Origin: Magnolia sinica
Taxonomy: Eukaryota > Streptophyta > Magnoliopsida > Magnoliales > Magnoliaceae
NCBI RefSeq assembly: GCF_029962835.1
Contig: NC_080583.1
Location: 69,363,158 to 69,427,157, forward strand
DNA: 64,000 bases
Direction of reading: 5' to 3'
The position numbers and the translations under genes were made by a program. This document shows positions 1-12,200 of this stretch, piece after piece (the stretch's first letter is position 1; each line of letters begins with the position of its first letter). The notes below the pieces were generated by a model, which made no database searches, was not told the DNA's origin, and was given only the letters and a program-made list of their open reading frames with translations.

Positions 1-902
1 GGCAACGCACGTGGTCCACACGAACGATATCAGTGGGCCACCATCATGATCCAAATGCCCGATCTGAACCGTCTATTGCTCCCATGAGAGAATTTCGATC
101 ATACCCATGGTGACCTTTTGGCCTCATGCACACGTACACATGCATATTACCGTCAAACGCAGGATGAATGGTGGGGCGATTTGATATAGTGTGTCGCACT
201 AAAACTTGACCAAAACCACTCCTTTCTGACTAAAATCGCACCAAGAATCCAATGAACAAGGTATATCTCTCCGAAAACATAACTATGGGGCCCACAGAGC
301 ATCTCATTCCAATACATTTCGCACCATCACACGTCCGGGAAAATCAGAACTTGTGGCGCATTGTGTGAGGCCCATATCCAAGCTCGTACTATTCCTTAGG
401 CTTCCGCGGTCCTCCCAGTCGAATTTCACCAACTTGCGATCTATAATCGGCAATTGCGCGTGATCCTGCGTCATATCCCGTATTGTAGAGTCGGCTCAAC
501 CCCAGACTTGTACCAGTGCGACTGCGCCGTTGTCGCAGTTCCAACGCCGCGACTCGCACACCAATCCGATATTTGGGCCAGGAGATGTGGGCCCGCGTTC
601 AGTTCGAGGGAAACACCGCGCGTTGCAATTTTGAGAGAATCTCTACAAAATGTCACATCAATCCATCAATCAAGTGCAAGCAACCCAACCCATCCCTCTC
701 TTATACAACCTTACCTAAAGTCAACTCTCTCCGTTACACAAGTACACCCATTCATCACTTCCCATAACTCCATCACTCACTCTCATCCCATCACTCCACC
801 TCACCACTCCTCTCTCTCTCATTTCTCTCTCATTCCAAGTAACTCCCATGGGAGCAACCCACATCCAAGTAAGCTCCATGGGAGAGAGCTTTGTGTCGCC
901 CA
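1..902. other. Intergenic sequence without a recognisable gene
   Basis: The open frames at 454-930 and nearby lack domains, a signal peptide or splice support. The tract at about 740-840 is a low-complexity pyrimidine run (CACTC/TCACC), which explains the long frames. I see nothing else here. Confidence 0.6.
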
Positions 903-910
903 CTTTCTAT

Positions 911-2172
911 TAGAGGTGGGCATTTTTTAACCGATCCGGTGAATCCGACCCGATTAGACCCGATCAGACCCGTTCCGAACAGAACCGACGGCCTGGATCG
1001 GGTAAGATCATTTAGATCCGACTAGTTTTCGGATCGAGATCGGATAGTGGTTAATCCGGACCGTTCCGATCCGAAAACCCGATCCGAATAGATCCGGACC
1101 GTTCCGATCCGGCCAGATCCGGAGTAAAAAATAATATTTTTACTTTTTCTTATGGTGTGGTCCACTTGAGCTTTGAATATTCATCAATTTTAGGTTCAAC
1201 AGCTAAAATAATCTGAAAAAACAAATGGACGGCATGGATACACCACATGCATTCATGGTGGGCCCCAACAGAGTTCACTCAGATATGAAAATGGGTTACT
1301 TGCACGGCACGTCAACAGGCGGGAGTAAGCCAGTCCGTTTCTGTGCAAGGACGAGACCGGCGCTCCTCGTGCTCCGAGTTGTACGAACGGTTCAAAGGAG
1401 ATTAAAGGTATATGGGCCTCACAGTGATGTATTTATTATATCTACACCGTTCATATGTTTTTAGAGATCATCTTAGTATATTATTTAAAAAATTATTAAT
1501 ATCCAAAGATCATGTGGACCACACCACAAGTAACAGCCTCAAATGATTTTCACCATTAAATATTTCGTGTGGTCCACTTGATAGTTATATATGTCTTATT
1601 TTTCATTGTAAGCCTTATAACGAGCTTACCAAATAGATGAACGGTTTAGATATAACACATACCCCATGATAAGACCCACATAACTTGCTAAGTTCATTAC
1701 AGCAAGTCCCACTCACTGTACATATATAAAAAAGAAGCTGGGTGCTTTCGTGCAGTGCACGTTATTTTATACGTTCGGTAAAAACATAAACACAAAAACG
1801 GATAGTTTTTGTGTAGCTATGTGGGGCCCACCTTGATGTATATGTTTTATCTAAACCGTTTATCCATTTTGACATATCAATTAAGGCATTGAGAAAAAAA
1901 AATAACATATATTAAAGGTTGAAGTGGGCCACATTATATGAAAAATTAAATTAAATTCATACGAATCCGAATCGTACCCAACTCGATCAGACTCGGTTTC
2001 TCTGACCGAGTTGGACTCTGTTCGGGTCAGACGAATTATGTATCGGATCTGTTCGGGTCAAGTGACCCGGATTTGATTCCGGATCTGATCGAGTCCGGGT
2101 CCATTCATGGCCATTTCGGATCTGATCGGGTTGAACCCAATCCGCTCCGATCAGGACCGATGCCCACCTCTA
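911..2172. mobile_element. Non-autonomous hAT-type element with perfect 8-bp target duplication
   Basis: Terminal inverted repeats TAGAGGTGGGCA and TGCCCACCTCTA. The flanking CTTTCTAT is duplicated exactly at 903-910 and 2173-2180. Eight-base duplications and this end sequence fit the hAT superfamily. No transposase reading frame is visible in the 1,262 bp. The outer arms (about 920-1125 and 1965-2165) are rich in GATCCGAACCGATC-type repeats, and the middle carries copies of the palindromic GGGCCCACC family, so other elements have landed inside. Confidence 0.88.
1340..1735. mobile_element. Palindromic MITE copy inside the hAT element
   Basis: The left arm carries the GATGTATTTATTATATCTACACCG type of end, and the right arm holds its reverse complement near 1640-1675. 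A further half copy lies at about 1820-1935. Borders are approximate because both ends are worn. Confidence 0.5.
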
Positions 2173-2180
2173 CTTTCTAT

Positions 2181-2869
2181 CTCCCATCTCCACCATCCAA
2201 AGATCATATAGACCGTTGAAATAATTTCCATGGAGCTCTAAAGGCTATAGGCGGAAGAAAGAAGAGAAGATCAAAGGTGAGTGTTTTTATTTGTTGATTT
2301 TGTGATTTGAGGGCCCACATATGTGGGACCCATCTTGATGTATACAATGTAGAGAGGGGCCCATAGTGGCGGTGTCCCTCTATCTCACCGTTTCTCTCCT
2401 TCTTCTTTTTTCTCTCTCTCTCTCTTATATAGATGGTGTGTGTGTGTGGCCCACCATGAAGTATGTATTTTATCTATGCCGTCCATCGGGTGGCCCACAT
2501 GGCAGTCTGTTTGAATGGGCCCCAAACGAAAGAAAACACAAGTATCAGTTTGATCTGGATCCAATGTGGGCCACATGTGTGGACCCCACCTTGATGTACG
2601 TCTCCATCATATGATAACAGGGGGTGGGGACTACTCCACACGTGCTGCACGTGTGGAGATAGCCCACAACGGTGCAACCACTCCCGTCTGCAGCCATCCA
2701 TCCAGCGTCAAGAGAGCCTGGACGCTGGCACCTCATTCCCTCTCATACATACACAAATGCATATATGATATTACATCATTTAATATTATATTATTATTGT
2801 CATGATTGATACCTGTTACGGTGGGCCACCCTCTCACGTGGGACCCACCTTTATCATAAGCGATTTGTT

Positions 2870-2907
<38 letters not shown>

Positions 2908-3735
2908 ATATAATATAATATAATATAATATACATTGTTGTGGCCCCCACATGGTAATCATCCACGTTGAAGTGGATTGCTGGCCGTCCATACACCGGCT
3001 ATATAGCTGATGGATTGACGTCACCAAGTAGGTGGGACCCACCCCACCACGACGTTTACATTCCCCACCGTCCAGTTGGGACGTGGCCCCAACAATGATG
3101 TATGTGATACATCCTAACCGTTCATTCATTTGGTGATCATGCCATAAGGCCTGATGTATGTGTTCTATCCATCAGTCCATCTGGATGGTGGCAGATGGGG
3201 CCACCACTGATGGATGTATTTCATCCAAACCGTCCATCTTTTGGTGATCCACACTGTCCAGATCTTGGAAGGTGAGTCCCACGCAGCTGCACGTCAGCGA
3301 GTCCTGTGGAGCCTACCCGATGTATGTGTTTCATCTATACCGTCCAACCATTTGTTTGAGGTGTGGGGCCCACCCCACACATGCTACGGTGTGGGATGGT
3401 ACCCACCTTGATGTACGTACCCTACATCCCCATTGTCCATTGGACTGGGACGATGGATTGATCACGAGGTTGGGTTATATCCAAATCATCCATCCGTTTG
3501 GAGATATGGACCCCACCACTTAGTGAATGTGTTTTATACACACTGTCTAACCATCTGCAGCCGTGTGGGCCACCCCACATGTGCTACACGTGTGGGACGG
3601 TACATGTTTCATATCCACAACGTCCATATGGATGGCTGGTGTGGGGCGCACCATGATATATGTGATGATCCCACCGTCCAGATGGCGGGACAGTGGGCCA
3701 TTTCATGATGTATATGTTATACCCAACCGTTTATC
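2181..3735. repeat. Field of MITE-end fragments
   Basis: The motif TGATGTATGTGTTTCATC followed by a CCGTCCATC-like block recurs at least eleven times, at irregular spacing of about 40-120 bp (for example near 2455, 3151, 3207, 3318, 3408, 3600, 3693), mixed with TGGGCCCCACC blocks. These match the outer ends of the palindromic MITE family but lack the interior. A (CT)n(TA)n tract lies at 2873-2935. No gene is seen. Confidence 0.65.
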
Positions 3736-4019
3736 AGGTGGACCACGCAGTAAAAACTAGTGAAGGATTGATCGTCCACCATTGAAATTCTTTTGAGAGC
3801 ATAGAAGTTTTGATCAATATGATATTTATTTTTCCTCAAGTCTTTGTGACCGTAAGAACGGATGGGATGGAAAATAAACGTGATGGTGGGCCCTGTAGGA
3901 TTTTAACGGTGGAAATCATTATCACCACTATTGCTTGTGGTATGGTCCAGATGATCTTTTGATATGATTGATTTATTTGGATAATGCTCTTTATAGATGG
4001 ATGAATGGTGTAGTTGTTG

Positions 4020-4830
4020 TGGCTCATTTGATGAGGTCCGATGTGACGTATTTCGGGCCCATTTGGAAGGGCCCAATGTGATGTATATGAGGCCCTTGTA
4101 TGAGGCCCAATATGATGTATTTGTAGCCCACTCGTTAAGGCCCAATATGACGTATTTGGGGCCCATGGGTTGAGGCCCGTTGCGATATATTTAATGCCCA
4201 TGGGTAGTGGCCCATTGCGACAATTTCGGGGCCCATAGGACGTGGCCCATCTTATGTATATAGGCCCATTGTGATGTACATGAGACCCATGGGCGAGGCC
4301 CATTGTGTTGTATTCAAGGGCCATGGGCAACGCTCGATGAGATGAATTTATGGCGCATGTGCCGAGGCCCATTATGATGTGTAACGAGGCCCATGGGTCA
4401 TAGCCCATTGTGATGTATTTGGGGTCCATGAGTCGTGGCCGATGGTGATGTATATTAGGCCCGTATGAGTGGCCCATTGTGATATATTCGTGGCCTATGG
4501 GCAGGGCCCATTGTGATATGAATTAGGCCCATGACGCGTGGCCCTTTTGATGTATTTAAGGCCCAGTTATGTAGCCCATTTGATGTATATGAGGCCCATT
4601 TGCTACGTATGTGGGGCCCACCTATTATATATATAAAGCCCATTGGTGCGACCCATGTGATGTGACCGACTTGATGTATGCGACCCATAAGATGTATATA
4701 GGCCCACGTATGTGACCCGTTATAATGTGTTTGTGGCCCTTGAGTGAGGCCTATTGCGATGTATATTAGGCCTTTGTGTGAGGCCATGAGCCCACTATGA
4801 TGTTTGGCTCTATGTGGGCCACTCCTTGGG
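4020..4830. repeat. 35-bp minisatellite rich in GGCCCAT
   Basis: About twenty diverged units of roughly 35 bp. Each has a GGCCCATTGTGATGTATTTG core and a second GGCCCATGGGT block. The 213-aa and 126-aa minus-strand frames across it are by-products of the repeat. GGCCCA matches the plant Up1/TCP-type promoter motif, but any such role here is unproven. It sits between the MITE-end field and the CGAT satellite. Confidence 0.8.
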
Positions 4831-4904
4831 AGCAATGTTGGTTAAATGTCCACATTGATAGGCGGTGATGGTTAGATGTCCATATTGTGACCTTCCCTTA
4901 GGCC

Positions 4905-5697
4905 TTGTTCGGCCGATCGTCAAGGCCGATTATTAAGGCTGATTCCGATTGTCGTTACCGATTCCGATTGTCGTGACCGATTTGCCGATTCTAATTATCG
5001 ATCGATCCGATTGTCGTGACTGATTTGCCGACTTTGATTATCGATCGATCCCGATTGTCATGACCGATTTGTCGATTCTAATTATCAATCGATCCAATTG
5101 TCATGACCGATTTGCTGATTCTGATTATCGATCGATCCTGATTGTCGTGCCGATTGCCTATTCCGATTAACGTGACCGATTTGCCGACTTTGATTATCGA
5201 TCGATTTCGATTGTCGTGATCGATTTACATATTCTGATTATCGATCGATCTAATTGTCATGACCGATTTGTCGATTCTAATTATTAATCAATCCCGATTG
5301 TCGTGGCCAATTGCCGATTCTGATTGACGTGACCGATTTGCCGATTCTGATTATCGATTGATTCCAATTGTCGTTGCCGATTTCCGATTCCAATTGACGT
5401 GACCGATTTGTCGACTCTGATTATCGATCGACCCGATTGTCATGGCCGAATGCTGATTCCGATTGACGTGACCAATTTACCGATTCTGATTATCGATCAA
5501 TTCCAATTATCGTAGTCGATTGCCGATTTTGATTGACGTGATCGATTTACCGACTTTGATTATCGATCAATCCCGATTGTCGTGACCGATTTACCGATTC
5601 TGATTATCGATCGATCCCGATTATGGCTGATTGCCGAATCCGATTGACGTGACCGATTTGTCGATTCTAATTATCGATCGATCTCGATTGTCGAGGC
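4905..5697. repeat. CGAT-rich satellite with two alternating unit types
   Basis: Unit A is about 43-44 bp (starts CCGATTTGCCGATTCTGATT, contains ATCGATCGATCC, ends GTCGTGA). Unit B is about 26 bp (CCGATTGCCGATTCC then GATTGACGTGA). Read from 4977 the order is about A A A A B A A A B A B A B A B A A B A: A-only at first, then alternating AB (about 70-bp period). The array ends abruptly at a MITE-end fragment near 5700. Confidence 0.85.
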
Positions 5698-6300
5698 GAC
5701 TCATTTTGATGTATGTGATTTAATCAAGAGGGCCTTATAGTGGCGGGGTCCCTCTATCTCACCGTATATTTCTCTCTCTCTCTTTCTTTGTGATGGTGTG
5801 GATCCCACTAATATGTGTTATATCTACCCCGTCCATCTACATCAGACGATGTGGCCCACCCTATTGCAGGTGATGATCCACACCATCCACTGTTTGGATG
5901 GACCAAATACATCCTTCTTTCTATATATTATATTTTATATAATATATATAATATATATAATATAATATGTATTGTATATATATAATATGAGATATATATT
6001 ATATGTATATATATGTAGGTGGGCCATAGAGAGAGAGTTGACTTATGGAAAAGGAGGGATGGGTGTTTTACTTAAGGTATGGTTGTGCTTGACATTGATT
6101 GATTGATTGATTGATGGGACATATCGTAGAGATTTCCTCGATATTCACAATGTGCGATGTTTTCTTCGGAAAGAACGCTGGCCCACATCTCCTGACCTGG
6201 GCATCGGTTCGGTGTGGGAGTCACGGCGTTGGAACCGCGGCAACGACGCGGTTGCTATGATACACGTTTTGGATCGAGCCGACATCGGTGTGCGAGACGC
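5698..6300. other. Non-coding stretch with a second copy of the 2.3-kb block and a TA-rich tract
   Basis: 5700-5870 resembles 2330-2500 (both contain GGTCCCTCTATCTCACCGT or its close variant, then a CT-rich run and a CCGTCCATC block), so related sequence brackets the two tandem arrays. 5925-6025 is a (TA)n/TATAATA tract and 6092-6115 a short GATT run. The small frame at 6107-6307 has no recognisable domain. Confidence 0.55.
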
Positions 6301-7960
6301 AGTTTAGGTTGCCGAAATTTGACCGGAAGGACCGCAGAGGCCAACAGAACGGTACGGACTAGGACACGGGTCTTACAATAATTCCATATTCATTCAAACA
6401 TTATATCAAATATTTGGAATGTATTAAAATCAACATAGTTTATATACATACGTAATATACAGGAAAACATCGAATCTAAGCATATGTGATAGCAATCAAG
6501 TCAGTCATAAATCATTAACTGACATTGAAGGCCTTGAAACCCATAGCCTAAACATTTATAATCCGCACCTTTCACCGATAAACAAGTATCGAACTCAGTT
6601 TGTATGCCAAGTCATTGTCTACGGCACGATGGCCACCTATAGCATGAAATAGGTTAGCTATTTCATCACTTACACTATTTGAAACCCTAAAATAGATTAG
6701 GGTTAGGTTTTCTTACCTAAGAACGGAATCAGAATCACCGGAATAGCGATATAGAAGTGGTGGTTAAGCACGTGGAGTGGCGGGATTGAATCCCAGAAAC
6801 AAATGCCAACTCTCTCTCTCACTTTCTCTCTCTTTCCTTCTCTTTTCTCCTCTCTCTTAGGGTTTTTCAAATTCGTATGGAATGAGAGATAGAGGGTTTA
6901 AGGGGCTTATATAGGCCCAGAACTGATGGGAATGGCCCCATGGCCATGGTATACTTGGGTTATAGCCAAATAGTGGCTGTTTCGATCCAACGGAGCACAT
7001 CTGGAGGCCCCTTTTCTGCCTATGGTTAGGGGTAAGTTCCCTAACATTGGATCTGTGCCAGGCTAAGTTTTCAGTCCGATCGGATTTGTGGATCGACCGT
7101 GGCGGACCAGTTTCAGTTCAACTGTCATCGTCGCTCGATCAGGGCCACGAGTACATGGACCTGTGCTGGGAAATTTTCCTGATCCGAGGGTGTATTTGGG
7201 TCATATTCTGACGGTTTGAAAGCTTAAATTTGGCCTACAAGCGAATGACCCAATTCACTTAAATCTGAGTTCAGTTCCTAAAGGTATTCGCGTTTCTCAC
7301 ACACTTCGCTCCGGGCTCAAGTTGTGCGCTTCTAGATACTATCTGGATTTGATTTCTGAGATGGTTGTCAAGTCCAGTAAGATGGTCCTAACCATATGGT
7401 TTCGCAGTAATCGGACTTTGGTCTAAGTCCGATACGGAGTTTCAGTGTGCTCCCGAGAGCAACCGGGTTTAGAGATTGATCCTAGATTTCAGGGTAATGT
7501 AGCATTAATGATTCTACAAGTTTTGGGTCTTGCAATTCATATTTAAAGTGGTTCAAGCTAATTTCACAGCTAATCTAGTTTAACACTTAGTTAATTTCGT
7601 CTAATTTCTAGAGGATTTGGTCCTGAGTGATTTCTGCATGAGGTGGTACTCGGGTCTTTGTACAAATTTTTCTGAGACGTTACAAAGGTGGGTGCGTGAC
7701 TCCTTTCCTCTCTATAACCATGGTCCTTTATTCGAAAGATCACATGCTCAAAGATCAGCTTAGGATTGAGAATCAGATACTCTCTCCTAGCATTTCTATA
7801 AGATATAGCCAACTGTAGGGATGAGAAATCTAGCTAGTGGCTACTCCTCTCAAACATAATTAATCTTTCAATCCAGTACGAAGCCCTTTGAAAAAGGCAT
7901 CCGCATAAGCAGGAATCAACTCCGCACCTTAGGATCTAATGTCCACTGATACCAAATAAA
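6300..7960 (-). mobile_element. Worn LTR-retroelement fragment
   Basis: On the minus strand TGTAAGACCCGTGTCC at about 6376 and TGCAAGACCCAAAACTTG near 7530 look like gypsy-type LTR starts. A TGGTATCAGTGG-like primer-site match (minus strand) lies near 7945-7956. No domain can be named with confidence; it is a broken fossil with unclear borders. Confidence 0.35.
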
Positions 7961-7969
7961 TAAGAGACA

Positions 7970-8292
7970 AATTTCAGGTGGACCGCACTATAGAAAACAT
8001 GGCCTTCGAATGGCCACCATAAAAGAACTTGCTAGGGTCTACCGTAACGTTTGTTGGCCATACAACCTGTTGATAAGGCCACAGATCTGGATGAAAGGAA
8101 AAAAACAAATACAGCTTGACCTAAAAATTTTGTGGCCCAAGAAAGGTTTTTAATGTTCAATAACCACTGTTACATATGGTGTGATCCACCTGAGATTTGT
8201 ATCTCCATTTTTTATAATAGTTTAAAATAAACTGAAAAAATATATATATGGACAGTGTGGATAGACAATGTATACATAGATGTGGGACCTAC
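7970..8292. mobile_element. Partial palindromic MITE
   Basis: Contains the family's central block (CAACCTGTTGATAAGGCCAC, then CTGGATGAAAGG) and right arm (GGTGTGATCCACCTGAGATT), ending near a GTGTGGATAGACAATGTATAC block. The left arm is truncated. Confidence 0.55.
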
Positions 8293-8531
8293 GGTCAATG
8301 TCCCACTCACATTCCTGGTTCTTGAGGCGCGGCTTCAGTGGATCCCCAAATCCACCAAGGTGGATGGAATCCTGATGGCCGTGGGGCCCACTTTAATATT
8401 TTTGCCTTATATGCACACCGTCCATCCATTTTTTAAACTCATTTTAGGAATGATTTAAAAAATGAAGCAAATTCAAATCTTAGGTGGACCATAATGTAGA
8501 TATTTGTGTATGTTAACATTGGACCAATACA

Positions 8532-9102
8532 TGTTAACATCTACATATGGTTTAACAATAACATAAAATCCATAGGATCTTGACTTGATGCATTTGACAA
8601 AATGAAAACTAAAGAGTTGTATAAATTAGAGAGTGTACCTTGCACCATTGAATTAGACGATGAAGAAACTTGATGTTGATGAGCCATCGCTTTCAACGGT
8701 TTAGGTCTTCTTAACTTGGCACAACGGCTAAGATCAACTAACTCTAATCTTCTCTCTCCTCAACTCTCTTTGATGCGTGAATGGAGATGGGAAATCAACT
8801 GCAAATGTTGAGTTAGAGAGAGGGACTAGGAGCCTTGAATTTCTAGATGATTTAGTCCCAACCCATCAAAGGAACCAAGTAATTACATGACTCTTTATCT
8901 TCTCCAATTAATCAGAATATTCAATGCCATTACATAATTCTAAGAGATGGAATGGGAAAAGTCACTCCTTAGAATGTGAAAAGTCATTCTTGGAATGTGG
9001 AGAGACACCCCTAAAATATGATAAGGTGTGGAATATGAAAATTTATTTTTTAATACAAAGGTTGTGGTCATAAGTGGGCCATTCTCTTTATACATTCCAA
9101 CA
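8532..9102 (-). repeat. 3' LTR of the copia element
   Basis: 571 bp, TGTTAACATC...CATTCCAACA on the plus strand, matched by 14668-15237. The purine-rich tract of the element abuts it at 9103-9115. Confidence 0.9.
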
Positions 9103-9167
9103 TTCTCTCACTTTGCCTATATGACCACATCATGAGGACTTTTCCCTAAATTTGAATTTTTTTAAAT

Positions 9168-9228
<61 letters not shown>

Positions 9229-12200
9229 ATTTTATAAAAATTGACTTCTCTTGAATTTAGACATTTGAAAAGATACTTCCAATGGTGCCACACTAGAAAA
9301 GACATAATACCTTGATTAAATGAAACTACTAATATGAGTCATGACGGTCATACATCATTTAGCGACATACTTCCTTACATGTATTACACCACTAAAAATT
9401 TACATCTAATCCAGTGCTAAATGAGAAGATTAACAAGCTAAGCATAAGGCCGGTTAAACATAATGGTCCAACGATTATATCTTACTTACATCCACCATAA
9501 ATGTATATACGTAAGGATAAATAAGAATGCATAAAAATGTGACTTCATATAGATAGTGTCTATTACATCAAGTTAATGACCAAGGTACATCATATCCTAA
9601 CTAGCCCCATTTCAGCTACATGACCCTTATAGGTATTTGGCGGTAATCGTTTGGTCATTGGATCTGCAATCACCTGGTTTGTCCTTACATGTTCGATAGA
9701 CACTAAATGATTTTGAACATTTTCTTTGACAAAATATATTTAACTCCAATATGCTTTGCTCGACTAGAATGCTTATCATTTTTGGAGTAACAAACTGCTG
9801 CAGTATTATCACAATAAATTCTCAGTGGCTTCGAAATGGTATCGACAACCCGAAGCCCTAAGATGAAGTTCCGCAACCAAATTGCTTGGGTAGTGGTCTT
9901 AAAGCACGCCACAAACTCCACTTCCATCATAGAAGTAGAAACACAAGTCTGCTTAACACTTTTCTACGAAATAGCCCCGTTAGCAAGCAGAAAGACATAA
10001 CCAAATGTGGACTTTCTGCTATCAATGCATCCAGCATAATCGGAGTCAGAATATCCAATCACTTCTAACTGATCGGATCCTTTATATGTGAGCATATAAT
10101 CCTTGGTTCCCTATAAGTAGTGCATGACTTTCTTTGTAGCTTTCCAGTGATCCATTCCAGGGTCACTTTGATATCTGCCTAACATTCCAACAACAAAGCT
10201 GATATCGAACCGAGTGCATGTTTGCGCACACATAAGGCTCCCTACACTAAAAGCATAGGGTATATCTTTCATCTATGCTCATTTTACATCGTTCTTTGGG
10301 CATTGGTCCTGATTGAATTTGTCTCCTTTAACAATAGGTGCATCACCAGCTATACAATTCTTCATACTATATCTTTCGAGAATTCTATCAATGTAGGCTC
10401 TCTGAGATAGTCCAAGCAGTCGACGTGATCTATCTCGATATATCTCAATGTCGATTACGAAAGTAGCCGCACCCATATCTTTCATTTCGAAATTCTCGGA
10501 GAGAAAATTTTTAGTTTCACACAACATGCGTAGATCATTGCTAGCAAGCAAAATATCATCTACATATAGGACCAAAAAGATAAACTTAATATAGGACCAA
10601 AAAGATAAACTTACTCCCACTGACCTTCAAATATATGCACTGATCTACAGTGTTTTCTTCAAAACTAAAGGTAACTATTATGTGGTTAAACTTGAGATAC
10701 AACTTGTTTAAGTCCATATATGGATTTCTTTAATTTACATACTAGTTGTTTATTACCTTGTTCAATAAAGCCTTCTGGTTGATTCATGTAGACTTCCTCA
10801 TCTAGGTTCCCTTTTAAAAATGTCGTTTCCACATCCATCTGATGTAACTCGAGATCATAATGAGCCACTAGTGCCAAAATGATTCTGAGTGAATCCTCTT
10901 TAGATACTGGAGAGAAGTTTTGTGATAATCAATACCTTCTCTTTGAGTGAATCCCTTGGTAACTAATCTGGCTTTATATCATTCAACCTTATCCTTTGAA
11001 TCGTGCTTGATTTTATATATCCATTTACAACCAATTGCCTTAAAACCTATGGGTAATTGAACGAGATTCCAAACTTTGTTGTCGTTCATAGATTTCAACT
11101 CATCTTTCATTGTGTCTAGCCACTTATCAGAATCCTTATCATTTATGACTTGTGAAAATGTTAGTGAATCATTTGCGACTCCTATATCAAATTCAGATTC
11201 CTAGATGTAAACAATATAATCATCCGAAATTGTTGATCTCCTTACTCTATGAGATCTTCTCTGTACTTCCGGTTGAGACATTTCATTTACCGGTTCTTCG
11301 ACATTTTCTTCATGGAGTGGTCCATTCTCGAGTTGTTGTTCCTCATTATTATAAACAATGTCCTGGGGAATAACAATATCGTTATAAGGTACGGGTAATG
11401 AAATTGATACCCGTTTTTCTTCTAATACCATATTGCGTGGTTTATCACTCCCACTATCATCTCCATCTTCCAAGAATCTAACAGTTCGAGTTTCAACGAT
11501 CCTAGTGCTATGGTTATGACAGTAAAACCTGTAGCCTTTTAATCTCTTATAATATCCGATGAAAAAATAACTCACGGTTTTGAGATCAAGTTTATTTTCT
11601 TGTGGATTGTACAATTTAGCCTCTGCAAGACAACCCCAAACGTGTAGGTATCTCAAACTAAGTTTCCTTCCTATCCATAACTCGAAAGGAGTCTTAGGGA
11701 CAACCTTACTAGGAACTCGATTTAAGATATACACTGCTGTTTTTAGAGCTTCACTCCACATGGATTCAGGCAAAGAGAAATTACTAATCATACTATGCAC
11801 CATATCCATGAGTGTCCGATTACGCCTCTCAGCAACACCATTTTGTTGAGGCATACCCGGTGTCGTATATTGAGGAACTATACTTTCGATTTGAGGAAAC
11901 TGGTAAATGGGCCTTCTCTTTGACCCAAGTCAGTATGTCTACCATAATACTCACCACCTCTATTTGACCTCACAACTTTATTATTTCTGTTTAGTTGATT
12001 TGTCACTTCGGCTCAAAATTTCGTGAAAGTGTTTATGGCCTCTGACTTTTCTTTTTGTAAATAGACAACTGTATCGTGAATAGTCATCGATAAAGGTGAT
12101 AAAATATTTATCTCCAGTAATAAAAGGTGGAAATTGTCCACAAATATCAATATGTATCAATTTAAGGAGTTCTTTACTGCGTGTGGCACCTTTCTTATTA

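Noticed and set aside
454-930. 158-aa plus-strand open frame
   Set aside because: No domain or signal peptide, and half of it is a CACTC/TCACC low-complexity run. The frame is open by composition.
3836-4835. Long minus-strand frames of 213 and 126 aa
   Set aside because: They run through the 35-bp minisatellite and encode only its repeat (MG...GPKY-type units).
7591-7812. 73-aa minus-strand frame as a host gene
   Set aside because: It lies in a worn retroelement-like stretch and shows no recognisable domain.
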